From: Methanocella_A sp049676595
GTDB taxonomy: Archaea; Halobacteriota; Methanocellia; Methanocellales; Methanocellaceae
Length of the DNA: 64,000 nucleotides
Assembly: GCF_049676595.1 (NCBI RefSeq)
Contig: NZ_CP187259.1
Coordinates: forward strand, 1,984,001 to 2,048,000
Reading direction: 5' to 3'
In this document: one piece after another, positions 31,112 through 40,460 of the stretch
How positions within the stretch are numbered: position 1 is the stretch's first letter
How the letters are laid out: the number at the start of each line of letters is the position of its first letter
The notes under the pieces: model-generated
The model's database searches: none
Told to the model about the DNA's origin: nothing
The model's input: the letters and a program-made list of their open reading frames with translations, nothing else
Program-made: the position numbers and the translations under genes

Positions 31112-33080
31112 CTGCTACGGCCTCCGCTACTGGCAGGTACACGTTAAACCGGGCGCCCAGGGTGTGGTCCCCGGGTATCCGGTCCTCCACTTCGACTTTG
31201 CCGTCGAAGCTCTCCACCAGCGTCCTGACAATGTAAAGCCCGAGCCCGGTACCCTTCACCGCTGTCTGCCCGCGCTTGAACCGCAGGAAGATCAGGTCTT
31301 TCTTCTCGTCAGGGATTCCTCTGCCGTTGTCCTCTACCGAGACCCGATAATAAGCTATGCCTTTCTGTTCGACTTTATCTACGGCGATACTGATCTGGAC
31401 CGGGTCCTGGGCATGTTTTACCGCGTTATCCACAAGGTTACTCACGATGTCCTTGATCAGGGGGCTCGCCATTACTCTGTAGCCCGATGAATGGGCGTAG
31501 TTTATCGTGACGTTCCTGCCCGGGACTTTGGAATACGTGTTTACAATTTCCTCTATCACGGGCCCGAGGTCCAGCGGCTCCGCCCGGTATTCGCCGGATC
31601 TGACTTTCTGGAGCATGCGGACGTTGTGGATAAGGTTGACGCTCCGCTCCAGGGTCTTTAGCGGTATGTCCAGCATATCCCTGTATCTGGCGTCCAGCTT
31701 TCCCTCCTCGTCCAGCACGCCGAGAGCCAGCTCCAGCTGCATGAGGATAATCTGGTGCATGTTGGAGATATCGTGGCCCATGAGGTCCAGGTAGAGTTCG
31801 GCCTGGGCCTTTGCCGCCTTCAGCTCTTCTTCCGTCCGCATGAGCTCCGAGATGTCCTGGATGATCACCACGCCGCCAATAATCTCGCCCTTCGAGTCCC
31901 TGATCGGGGCGCCGGATATGAGCTCGGTGCCGCTGGTGCCGTCGAACCGCTCGATGTCGATGAGGACGTTCTTTCGCGTTTCGCCGTGGGTGATCGCCCG
32001 GGCCAGTGGCATGTCTTCTGCCCTGGCGAGCTCTCCCGTGTCGGACCACCAGAACTTATACTGGCCGTAATCCTCGATACTATTCGAGGCCGGGGCTTTG
32101 CCACCCCAGATCACACGGGCGATGTCGTTGATCAGGATCACCTTTCCCGTATTATCTGCTATCCATACGCCGACCGGCAGCGAGTCGAGAATGGCTTTCA
32201 GGCGGTTGCGCTGCTCATCTATCTCTTGCAGCAGCCTCTCTCGGGCTTCTTCGGCACGTTTCCGCTCGGTAATGTCCTGCACAATGCCCACGGAACGGGT
32301 GATGTTGCCCGATCCATCCCTGATGTGCTCGCATTTTTCGTGGACGTAACGAATCTCGCCGCCGCGCATCCTCAGGATCCTGTGGTCGATCTCGTACGCG
32401 TTTTTCCCCAGCCTGACCGAGCTACTGTAGGCATCGTCGACGGCCGCCCGATCGTCCGGGTGTATGATGGCCAGGAAAGCCTCATAGGTGGCCCCGAACT
32501 CCTGGGGCTTCAGGCCGAAGATCCGGTACGCCTCATCCGACCACGTGAGCCGGTTGTTTTCCAGATCGAGCTCCCAGCTCCCGAGGTTGGCGATCTCCTG
32601 GGATTTTTCGAGCGTGGCCTGCAGCCTTATCACAGATTCGTCTGCCTTCTTGCGCTCGGTGATGTCCCGGATGATCTCCACGAACGCCAGCTCGTCTCCT
32701 AAGACAACTCTCTGAGTGCTGATCTCGACAGGGAATATATCGCCGTCCCGCCGCTGGTAAGTAGTCTCGAAAACACCCTCTTCCCGGCTCCTGTCCAGGT
32801 CTTCGCATACCTTCGGCTTCCCGGAAAGCGGGCGCAGGTCTGACACGTTCATGCGGAGCAGCTCGGTTTTCGTATATCCAGTTGCCTCCGCGATGGCTTT
32901 ATTGGCGTCGATGATTTGCCCGTCCGGACGAATAATCAGAACGGGGTCCCGGATATTCTCGAAAATGTACCTATAAAAATTATTATCTTTGACCACTTCA
33001 CGCTCCTGATACACTTTCCTGTCTCCCGGTCTTTCAAGCTCAGTAATCGTGACTGTATTAACCGCCAGATGATTTATCAC
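31101..33080 (-). CDS. Triple-PAS histidine kinase with GHDISN box
   Basis: The protein has 659 residues, cytosolic. PAS 1 (about 35-150, NIRDPVLIIRPDGQIIDANKA), PAS 2 with PAC (about 155-285, WELDLENNRLTWSDEAYRIFG, a PAS_3 fold) and PAS 3 (about 290-410, LDSLPVGVWIADNTGK). The His box is DLMGHDISNMHQ, N box NLVDNAVKHA, G1 EDNGRGIP, G2 GTGLGLYIVRTL. The end overlaps a truncated receiver. The start is the ATG at 33080, and a later start is possible. It diverges from the kinase at 33352, with a GC-rich hairpin between them. Confidence 0.92.
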   Translation of the reverse strand: MINHLAVNTVTITELERPGDRKVYQEREVVKDNNFYRYIFENIRDPVLIIRPDGQIIDANKAIAEATGYTKTELLRMNVSDLRPLSGKPKVCEDLDRSREEGVFETTYQRRDGDIFPVEISTQRVVLGDELAFVEIIRDITERKKADESVIRLQATLEKSQEIANLGSWELDLENNRLTWSDEAYRIFGLKPQEFGATYEAFLAIIHPDDRAAVDDAYSSSVRLGKNAYEIDHRILRMRGGEIRYVHEKCEHIRDGSGNITRSVGIVQDITERKRAEEARERLLQEIDEQRNRLKAILDSLPVGVWIADNTGKVILINDIARVIWGGKAPASNSIEDYGQYKFWWSDTGELARAEDMPLARAITHGETRKNVLIDIERFDGTSGTELISGAPIRDSKGEIIGGVVIIQDISELMRTEEELKAAKAQAELYLDLMGHDISNMHQIILMQLELALGVLDEEGKLDARYRDMLDIPLKTLERSVNLIHNVRMLQKVRSGEYRAEPLDLGPVIEEIVNTYSKVPGRNVTINYAHSSGYRVMASPLIKDIVSNLVDNAVKHAQDPVQISIAVDKVEQKGIAYYRVSVEDNGRGIPDEKKDLIFLRFKRGQTAVKGTGLGLYIVRTLVESFDGKVEVEDRIPGDHTLGARFNVYLPVAEAVADER

Positions 33081-33159
33081 TGATTATGTATAATAATGAT
33101 ATAGTAGGAAACAACCGTATCGGCACGTTAAATATTTTTCGTACTCAGAACGGCCAGCA

Positions 33160-33218
33160 GGGCCGGGGCAAAGAATGTAATTACCGTATAAGCTTTTTTA
33201 CGCTTGTCGCCCCGGCCC
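33160..33218. repeat. Inverted repeat between divergent kinase genes
   Basis: GGGCCGGGGC at 33160-33169 pairs perfectly with GCCCCGGCCC at 33209-33218 across a 39-base AT-rich spacer. It lies in the 271-bp gap between divergent kinases and could be an operator or a terminator of a short transcript. Confidence 0.5.
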
Positions 33219-33351
33219 GGTTACTATCAAATGGTAGAAGGACTATACACTTATATCGTACTTATATTATGCAAACATATTTTTATTTCATCCCGTATTA
33301 TTTATGTATATCAGTAATTCTATCCGGAGCGTTTGTTAACGAAGTCGTGTT

Positions 33352-35253
33352 ATGTCGGGCGTGCAGGAGCAACTGGGTGACAATAAGGATATTTACAGAG
33401 AGATAGTGGAGAATGTCAACAGCATTATCATCCGCTGGGATACCGGGTGCAGATTAACCTTTATCAATAAGTATGCGCTGCAATTCTTCGGCTACACTAA
33501 AGAAGAGGTTCTGGGCAAATGTATCATCGGTACCATCGTACCGGAGACAAGTACTGCCGGCCGGAACCTCGATATCATGATCCGGGATATCCTGAAGTAT
33601 CCGGAGCGGTACGTTTCGAACGAGAACGAGAACATGCGGAAAAATGGGGAGCGTGTCTGGATCTCGTGGACGAATAAGCCAGTGCTTGACGCCAGCGGTA
33701 GCCTGACCGGCATTATTACTGTAGGCAACGATATTACGGCGTTAAAAAAAGCCGGAGAAGAGCTGAGGAAAGCCCGGGCAGAAGTGGAATCCCGGATCGA
33801 GGAACGAACGGCCGAGCTCCGCCAGAGCGAGGAGCGGTATCGCGCGTTTTACGAAAACAGCATCGATGCTATCCTTATCACTTTACCGGACGGCCGCATC
33901 GAATCCGCTAACCCTGAAGCCTGCCGGATGTTCGGGATGTCCGAAGAAGAGATCAGCCGGGCGGGCCGGGAAGGCCTCGTCGATCCCTCCGATTCCCGGC
34001 TCTGGCGGCTGATAGACGAACGGAACAGGGCCGGCAAGGCTAAGGGTGAACTGAACTACCGCCGGAAAGACGGCACTGTCTTTCCCGGGGAAATGTCCTC
34101 GGCCGTATACCGAAACAGGTTCGGCGAGATCAGGACGGCCATCATGATCCGGGACATCACCGAGCGAAAGCGGACTCAGGAATCGCTGGAAAAATACCGG
34201 CTCATTTCAGAAAACGCCCGCGATATTGTGCTGTTCCTGAGGCGGGACGGACAGATCCTGGAGGTGAACGAGGCGGCGGTCAACGCCTACGGCTACTCCC
34301 GGGACGAGCTGCTTTCCATGAGTATTTATAATCTGAGAGCCGCCGATCCGGGGTATAAGGTGGACGAACAACTGGATGTTGCTTTTGATCACGGGATCCT
34401 GTTCGAAACCCTGCACCGCCGGAAAGCTGGTGCAGTTTTCCCTGTCGAGGTCAGCTCCCAGGGCCGGATCGTAGGTGGCCAGCGCGTACTGGTCAGCGTC
34501 ATTCGGGACATCACCGAACGGAAGCGGGCGGAAGGGGAGCTGGCCGAGGCTAAAGAGCAGGCCGAGCTGTACGTAGACCTGATGGGCCACGACATCAACA
34601 ACCTGAACCAGTCCGCTATGGGCTTCCTGGAGCTTGCCCTGAACCTGCTTGAGACGGAAAACCGGATCGGGCCCGAAGATATGTCTCTGATCGAGATGCC
34701 CTTGAAAGCACTGGTAAACAGCTCGAAGCTAATCGACAATATCCGGAAACTGCAGCAGCTGATGAAGGGGGGAGTGAAGACAAAACCTGTCGACCTTTGT
34801 GCGCTGTTGAAAGAGATCGACGTAAAGAGCTTCAATTTTGAAGATCGGGACGTAACCATATACTCCAAGCTTAGTCCGCGCTGCATGGTCGAGGCGAACG
34901 AGCTGTTGAGGGACGTTTTTATCAACCTGATCACCAACGCTGTCAAGCACTCCGGGAGGGAGTCGCCGCTGGTGATCACCGTGCAGGTTGAGACTGTCCG
35001 CCGGAACGGCCAGGACTACTACCAGTGTATCGTGGAAGATAACGGTCCGGGAATTCCCGACAGCCTCAAAGAAAGACTCTTCTACAGGTTCCAGAGGGGA
35101 AACACCCGGGCTCACGGAAGAGGCCTGGGGCTTTATCTGGTCAGGACGCTGATCGAAGGCTACCGGGGGGAAGTCTGGGTCGAAGACCGGGTGCGGGGAG
35201 ACTCTTCGCAGGGGGCAAAATTCGTCGTACTGCTGCCGGCGATGCGAGAGTAG
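33352..35253 (+). CDS. Triple-PAS histidine kinase with GHDINN box
   Basis: The protein has 633 residues, cytosolic. PAS 1 at about 15-135 (VENVNSIIIRWDTGCRLTFINKYALQFFGY), then a short coiled coil, PAS 2 at about 165-275 (YENSIDAILITLPDGRIESANPEACRMFG) and PAS 3 at about 280-395. The His box is DLMGHDINNLNQSAMGFLELAL, N box NLITNAVKHS, G1 EDNGPGIP, G2 GRGLGLYLVRTL. Its kinase core is most similar to the HAMP kinase at 26932, which points to a recent duplication with exchange of sensor domains. No output partner is adjacent. Confidence 0.92.
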   Translation: MSGVQEQLGDNKDIYREIVENVNSIIIRWDTGCRLTFINKYALQFFGYTKEEVLGKCIIGTIVPETSTAGRNLDIMIRDILKYPERYVSNENENMRKNGERVWISWTNKPVLDASGSLTGIITVGNDITALKKAGEELRKARAEVESRIEERTAELRQSEERYRAFYENSIDAILITLPDGRIESANPEACRMFGMSEEEISRAGREGLVDPSDSRLWRLIDERNRAGKAKGELNYRRKDGTVFPGEMSSAVYRNRFGEIRTAIMIRDITERKRTQESLEKYRLISENARDIVLFLRRDGQILEVNEAAVNAYGYSRDELLSMSIYNLRAADPGYKVDEQLDVAFDHGILFETLHRRKAGAVFPVEVSSQGRIVGGQRVLVSVIRDITERKRAEGELAEAKEQAELYVDLMGHDINNLNQSAMGFLELALNLLETENRIGPEDMSLIEMPLKALVNSSKLIDNIRKLQQLMKGGVKTKPVDLCALLKEIDVKSFNFEDRDVTIYSKLSPRCMVEANELLRDVFINLITNAVKHSGRESPLVITVQVETVRRNGQDYYQCIVEDNGPGIPDSLKERLFYRFQRGNTRAHGRGLGLYLVRTLIEGYRGEVWVEDRVRGDSSQGAKFVVLLPAMRE

Positions 35254-35389
35254 CGGGAAGTTAAGGAAACTCTGTCCGTCATTTGTTAATGAAACTCGTG
35301 CCGGGTGTACATTTTAGGATCAGGCAGAGTATAATTTAACCCGTCTATATTTATATCTTAGAATACATAATACACATACTTGGTTGCTT

Positions 35390-37630
35390 ATGCGTAGGCT
35401 AAGTGAGCTAGGTAATCTTGCGGCTGATGCTATCGAGGGAGACACAGTAGCCTTTATCAGCTGGTATACCGATGGGCGCCTGCTCACAGCCAGCCAGCCC
35501 TTTAGGGTACTGACCGGTTTCACAGTTGACCTGCTGGAATCGATGAAGTGGCCGGACAGCTTCGGTACCCGGGAGACGGTCAGCCTCGTCCGGGAGGCGA
35601 TGAGGGCGCTGGATAAAGGCGAACCCGCGTACAAGGGGGCCGGCGTCCTTGTAAAACCCGACCGCTCTCTGGTACCAGTGCAGCTGTTCATCCACAAGTA
35701 TTGTCCGGGCGAAGGCGAGGAACCGTACTATTACTCGTTCATCGTGGACACCACCGAACGCAGGCAAAAGGAGGATACGGACAGGGAGTCCAAAGAGCTG
35801 CTGCAGATGGTAATGGATAACGTACCCCAGCGGATCTTCTGGAAGGACCTTAATTCTGTCTACCTCGGCTGCAATAAACACTTTGCAGTGGCTGCGGGTG
35901 TGGGCACATCCGAGCGGATAGCCGGCAAGACTGACTATGAACTGGCGTGGACCCGGGAGGAAGCCGATGCTTTCCGGAGGGACGATCGCGAAGTCATGGA
36001 CAACGACCGGCCGAAGTACCACATCATCGAGCCGCAGCTCCAGGCAGACGGCACCCATTCCTGGCTGGATACCAACAAGATCCCCCTGCACGACGAGCGC
36101 GGTAACGTGATCGGTATCCTGGGCACTTACGAGGACATCACCGAGCGGATGCGAACCGAGGAGGCGCTCCGGCAGAGCGAGGAAAAACTGAAGCTCGCGG
36201 TGGACGGTTCCCGTATGGGGATGTGGGACTGGGACCTGGTTACAGGTACGCTGACCTGGTCCGACCGGTGTAAAGAGATCTTTGGTATATCCCGGGACGC
36301 GGAGATAAGTTATCAGGTCTTCCTCGAGACTCTTCACCCGGAAGATCGGGAACCGGTTGACCGGGATGTCAGGAACGCCCTCGACCATAAGGCTGACTAT
36401 GACACCGAGATGCGGATTCTGTGGAAGGATGGCACCATACACTGGGCTACCGCCAAAGGCCGCGGGTACTATGATGCAGAAGGCAAAGCAGTCCGGATGT
36501 CTGGTATGACCGTGGATATCACCGATCGCAAAAGGGTTGAGCTGGCTCTTAAAAAGCGAGAAGCTGATCTGCTGTTTTCCCAGAGGATCGCCCACATCGG
36601 CTCCTGGCGGTGGAACAAGCATACCGGGGAAGATGAGTGGTCGGATGAATTTTTCCGTATCCTGGGCTTCGAGCCGGGAGCAGTCAAGCCCTGCTATAAA
36701 CTGTTCCTGTCGATGGTCCACCCAGGCGACGTCGAGCTGGTGATGAGGGATGCGAGGGAAGCTTTGGCCGAGAACCGGCCCAGCAGCCTCGACTACCGCA
36801 TCATCCGGAGGGATGGCGCGCTCAGGTACGTCCACGTAGAGGCTGTCCGGATGGTCGTGGATTCCCGGGGGCGGCCGGTCGGGAACTTCGGCACCATACA
36901 GGATATCACTGATCGGAAACAGGTCGAGCTATCCCTGGAGGATGCGAAAGTCCAGGCAGAGATGTACCTGGACCTGATGGGCCACGATATCAACAACCTG
37001 AACCAGATAGCGATGGGATTTCTCGAGATCGCTCTCGAGACCCTGCCGCCCGGCAGCCCTGCGGTTGAATACATCTTGAAGCCGCTGGACGCTTTGAAGA
37101 ACAGCTCCAGCCTGATCCAGCGGGTAAAAAAGTTGCAGCAGACCCGTGAAGGCGGACTGCCCCTGCACCAGCTGAACGTCGGGCAGCTGCTGGCTGAAGT
37201 ACTGACTATGTACGACGATATTCCGGGCCGGCGCATTACGATCAAAACTGCTATCGATTGTAACTGCATAGTAGTCGCTAACGATCTGCTGCGGGATGTC
37301 TTCCAGAACCTGATCGGCAACTCGGTCAAACATTCTACCGGTCCGGTTACTATCCTGGTGTCCGCCGAAAACGTCCGGGAGGGCGACAGGGTCTATTGCC
37401 GGGTATCCATCGAAGATAATGGCCCGGGTATACCTGATAAGCTGAAGAAGAGCCTCTTCGACCGGTTCCGGAAAGGCGCCAAAAAAACGAGTGGCAGGGG
37501 CCTGGGCTTATACCTGGTAAGCTCTCTCGTGGAGATCTACCGGGGCAAAGTGTGGGTGGAAGACCGGGTGCCTGGAGATTATACCATGGGTGTAAGGTTT
37601 GTCGTGCAGCTCCCTATCGTCTCCTGTTAG
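35390..37630 (+). CDS. Multi-PAS histidine kinase with GHDINN box
   Basis: The protein has 746 residues from the ATG at 35390; a TTG at 35384 is possible. A TATA-like TATATTTATATC near 35345-35356 suits a short leader. Four PAS domains are seen: about 15-125, 140-260 (MVMDNVPQRIFWKDLNSVYLG), 270-385 (GMWDWDLVTGTLTWSDRCKEIFG) and 400-510 (GSWRWNKHTGEDEWSDEFFRILG). The His box is DLMGHDINNLNQIAMGFLEIAL, N box NLIGNSVKHS, G1 EDNGPGIP, G2 GRGLGLYLVSSL. It is the largest of the cluster. The last two PAS are the PAS_3 type and resemble each other, which suggests internal duplication. Confidence 0.92.
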   Translation: MRRLSELGNLAADAIEGDTVAFISWYTDGRLLTASQPFRVLTGFTVDLLESMKWPDSFGTRETVSLVREAMRALDKGEPAYKGAGVLVKPDRSLVPVQLFIHKYCPGEGEEPYYYSFIVDTTERRQKEDTDRESKELLQMVMDNVPQRIFWKDLNSVYLGCNKHFAVAAGVGTSERIAGKTDYELAWTREEADAFRRDDREVMDNDRPKYHIIEPQLQADGTHSWLDTNKIPLHDERGNVIGILGTYEDITERMRTEEALRQSEEKLKLAVDGSRMGMWDWDLVTGTLTWSDRCKEIFGISRDAEISYQVFLETLHPEDREPVDRDVRNALDHKADYDTEMRILWKDGTIHWATAKGRGYYDAEGKAVRMSGMTVDITDRKRVELALKKREADLLFSQRIAHIGSWRWNKHTGEDEWSDEFFRILGFEPGAVKPCYKLFLSMVHPGDVELVMRDAREALAENRPSSLDYRIIRRDGALRYVHVEAVRMVVDSRGRPVGNFGTIQDITDRKQVELSLEDAKVQAEMYLDLMGHDINNLNQIAMGFLEIALETLPPGSPAVEYILKPLDALKNSSSLIQRVKKLQQTREGGLPLHQLNVGQLLAEVLTMYDDIPGRRITIKTAIDCNCIVVANDLLRDVFQNLIGNSVKHSTGPVTILVSAENVREGDRVYCRVSIEDNGPGIPDKLKKSLFDRFRKGAKKTSGRGLGLYLVSSLVEIYRGKVWVEDRVPGDYTMGVRFVVQLPIVSC

Positions 37631-37743
37631 GCCTTTTTGTCTGGATTTCGAGAATATAAAATATTTATAATATGTAGTGAGGATTGTTTCGAGCCCCTCT
37701 GGCAACACGAGATGCCGGGGGATTATGACTCATCTGGTGTCGT

Positions 37744-38991
37744 ATGATCGATGGTGAAAGATCTCCAGGCAGCGAAAAAGACTTTGATCGCTTTACTGAT
37801 AGCGCTTACCCTGGCAATCCCGAATTACTCAAATTAGAGATCGACACATTAAGATCTGAGCTCCGCCGGAAGCAGGCAGAACTTGATGCCTTAAAGTGGC
37901 TGAAGGCTCCTGCAGGCAGCCCCGAACGGATGTTTAAGACGCTCTTCGAAGGTGCCAGCACAGCGATTTTTATAGCGGACACAGAGAGCGGCATCATTCT
38001 CGACTGCAATTCCTGTGCCGCCGATCTGATCGGGCGCACCCGGGAGGAGGTCATCGGCATGCACCAGTCGGACATGCACCCGCCGGAGCTGTGTGACTTC
38101 TACCGGAACCAGTTCCGCGAACACACGTCCCTTACATCCATAAATAACTGCGACGCAGAGGTCAGGCACACCGACGGCAGAAACGTTCCCGTCATCATCA
38201 GCGCGAGGCCCTTTATCCTCGACGGCAGGACGCTGCTGATCGGCTTCTTTATGGACATCACGGAACTCAAAAGGGCTGATGAGGAGCTGAAGGCAGCCAA
38301 AGCCCGGGCAGAGCTGTACCTCGACCTGATGGGCCACGACATCAACAACCTGAACCAGATCGCGCTTGGCTACCTGGAACTGATCCGGAGCCAGCTGCCG
38401 GAAGGCGACCTCGTGGAGATGTTTTCCCGGCCCGTCGAAGCTGTCACGAACAGCTCTAAACTGATCGACAACGTGCGGAAACTGCAGAAGGTCACCATAG
38501 GCAGCGAAAAAATACCGGTATGCACAAGGGATGTAGTGGAGCTTGCCTGCAGCCAGTTCGCAAAGCTTCCGGGGGTCTGCCTCCGCATCGACATTCCCGG
38601 ATCATGCAGCACTATGGTGCTGGCCGACGAGCTGCTGAACGACGTCTTTACCAACCTGATCGGCAACGCCATCAAGCACAGGGGCGGGCAGGATACTATC
38701 GAGCTTAACCTTCGGCTGGTCCCGGTGAGCTGCGATGGTGCGGGCTACTATCGGTTCGAGATCGAAGATAACGGCCCCGGTATACCTGATGATAGGAAAG
38801 AGCAAATCTTCGACAGGTTTTCGAGGTCCAGCAGCAAATCTAAGGGCAGCGGCCTCGGCCTGTACCTGGTCAATTCTCTCGTAAAAAGCTACCGCGGCAG
38901 CGTCTGGGTCGAAGATCGGGTGCCAGGAGATCACACCCTGGGAGCGAAGTTCGTGGTCATGCTTCCGGCTCTGGATAAGCACCCGCAGTGA
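37744..38991 (+). CDS. PAS histidine kinase with GHDINN box
   Basis: The protein has 415 residues. A short coiled coil (about 25-50) precedes one PAS domain (about 60-175, MFKTLFEGASTAIFIADTESG), then the His box DLMGHDINNLNQIALGYLELI, N box NLIGNAIKHR, G1 EDNGPGIP and G2 GSGLGLYLVNSL. It is the last complete kinase of the plus-strand series 33352-38991. There is no membrane segment. The 113 bp between it and the preceding kinase may hold a separate promoter. Confidence 0.92.
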   Translation: MIDGERSPGSEKDFDRFTDSAYPGNPELLKLEIDTLRSELRRKQAELDALKWLKAPAGSPERMFKTLFEGASTAIFIADTESGIILDCNSCAADLIGRTREEVIGMHQSDMHPPELCDFYRNQFREHTSLTSINNCDAEVRHTDGRNVPVIISARPFILDGRTLLIGFFMDITELKRADEELKAAKARAELYLDLMGHDINNLNQIALGYLELIRSQLPEGDLVEMFSRPVEAVTNSSKLIDNVRKLQKVTIGSEKIPVCTRDVVELACSQFAKLPGVCLRIDIPGSCSTMVLADELLNDVFTNLIGNAIKHRGGQDTIELNLRLVPVSCDGAGYYRFEIEDNGPGIPDDRKEQIFDRFSRSSSKSKGSGLGLYLVNSLVKSYRGSVWVEDRVPGDHTLGAKFVVMLPALDKHPQ

Positions 38992-39014
38992 TTCCCCTTA
39001 CCCTGAACCTATTC

Positions 39015-39788
39015 TTACTTATAAAATACGACCAGTATGGTTAATCCCATTGCCAGGACAATTAACACAACTGTCCTCAAAAAGCCGCTGATGTTATCGA
39101 CAGCCTGATCTGTCTCCAGATCGGCCGTTCCGCCAGCCTGGCTGCCCAGTAAGTCGCCTATTAAGCCGGGTGTTTTTCGGACCTCCGGGAGCAGGCCTTT
39201 TCCAGCATTATGCTCCTCGCTTGCCCGGTCAGGTAGGATTTTGTCCTTTTGCTTCACCCAGTTTATACCGGCGTCAGTAAGTCTGACTTTCTGCGTGGGT
39301 ATTTCCCTGACCCGTTCGAAGCTTGAGCCGGGAAAAACCGTTATGTTTTTCATCTCTGGCTCAATCAGGCCTGAGGACTGCATTTCTGCGCAAAGGTAAT
39401 CCGTTTCAACTTTGTTGCACCCTATCGACTTGCCTGTCTGGTACCTGTCAGCGTAGCCAGCACTTTTAGTACCACAGGTAACTCCCGTATTGAGCCTTTT
39501 CAGGAAGTCCCTCTGCCTTACGGCCACTTCTGACCTGGCTTTCAAAAAAGCCGCACATTCCCTCCCAAAAGGCGTCAACGCATACGTCCCGGTTCCCTCT
39601 CTACCTTTCAGGATATTGTAAATAGTAAACTCGTCCACGATGTAATCGATCGCTGGCATGCCCAGGCCCAGCATCTCCGCCATATACTCTTTATCCAGCT
39701 GGTATTGCCTGTTGTGGCCGGAGAATAGCATCAGGGCCTTTTCTTCATCTTCCTCGAATTCTATCCGGCCGTCAAGATCTCTTTTCAT
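39015..39788 (-). CDS. Unknown protein with winged-helix-like domains and a C-terminal membrane anchor
   Basis: The protein has 257 residues. Residues about 10-95 look like a winged helix (EYMAEMLGLGMPAIDYIVDEFTIYNIL, TYALTPFGRECAAF). A similar unit follows at about 115-180 (CNKVETDYLCAEMQSSGLIEPE, KVRLTDAGINWVKQKD). The last 25 residues are a hydrophobic helix (FLRTVVLIVLAMGLTILVVFY), so the protein is tail-anchored with its bulk in the cytoplasm. It might link membrane signals to DNA or bind partners. I do not recognise the family. It diverges from a kinase remnant. Confidence 0.65.
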   Translation of the reverse strand: MKRDLDGRIEFEEDEEKALMLFSGHNRQYQLDKEYMAEMLGLGMPAIDYIVDEFTIYNILKGREGTGTYALTPFGRECAAFLKARSEVAVRQRDFLKRLNTGVTCGTKSAGYADRYQTGKSIGCNKVETDYLCAEMQSSGLIEPEMKNITVFPGSSFERVREIPTQKVRLTDAGINWVKQKDKILPDRASEEHNAGKGLLPEVRKTPGLIGDLLGSQAGGTADLETDQAVDNISGFLRTVVLIVLAMGLTILVVFYK

Positions 39789-39845
39789 ATGACCACTATT
39801 TCAACAAGCAATTGTATTATATAGAAAATATATAAATATATCTTT

Positions 39846-40226
39846 CAGGTCGGAACGGTAAAAAGCTTCCTGAAAGCGCTTGAAGGGGCGGAGGACTGCC
39901 TGGTTAATCCTCCTGCTAAAGCGAGGGCGATTGTGAAAAAGCTGAATTGTACCGCTGCATATATGGCAGCTGTCTGGCCTCGACACCAGTATTTTCTGAC
40001 AACCATCGAAGATAACGGGTGTGGCATCCCGGACGATCGAAAAACGGCCATTTTCGAGCAGCTGAAGAGGGGCAGGACGAAGGCAAAGGGCAACGGCCTG
40101 GGCTTATTCATTGTAAGGACTCTGGTAGAAAGCTTTGGCGGCTCTGTCTATGTCGTGGACCGGGTTCCCGGGGACTACACGAAAGGTAGCAAGTTTATCG
40201 TGACTCTGCCAGCGGCCGACGATTAA
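39846..40226 (+). pseudogene. Kinase remnant: stand-alone ATPase end
   Basis: The frame is open from about 39846 with no ATG; the first possible start is a GTG at 39933. Residues after that include TTIEDNGCGIPDD (G1), AKGNGLGLFIVRTL (G2) and VYVVDRVPGDYTKGSKF, ending TLPAADD. The His box and N box are missing. It is the longest and best preserved of the three 3'-end remnants. It could make a 97-residue ATPase fragment, but a decayed kinase is more likely. Confidence 0.7.
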
Positions 40227-40460
40227 GTATTTATTGGTAGTAGGCCGGGTGCAGACGATTACACGCAGGCAGCAGGTTTGTAGTACTGCTACCTGCAGTA
40301 TGAGCTGCCCTCTCAGCCCGCTTTTAGGACTCTGTGCTCTCCCTGGCCGGGCTGATCAGGAGCTACTTTTTGTTTAAACAGTTTTTGCCATGCTACGATA
40401 AGCCTTAAATATTCTATAAGCATTATAGCTTGATAAATATAAAATTTATGAGGCATTTCA

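Noticed and set aside
31755..32702. 315-codon plus-strand frame opposite the triple-PAS kinase
   Set aside because: Shadow of the kinase; no motif.
33086..33406. 106-codon plus-strand frame between divergent kinases
   Set aside because: It covers the GC hairpin and overlaps the true kinase start; composition is not protein-like.
35408..36835. 475-codon minus-strand frame opposite the multi-PAS kinase
   Set aside because: Shadow of the kinase gene; no domain and no promoter.
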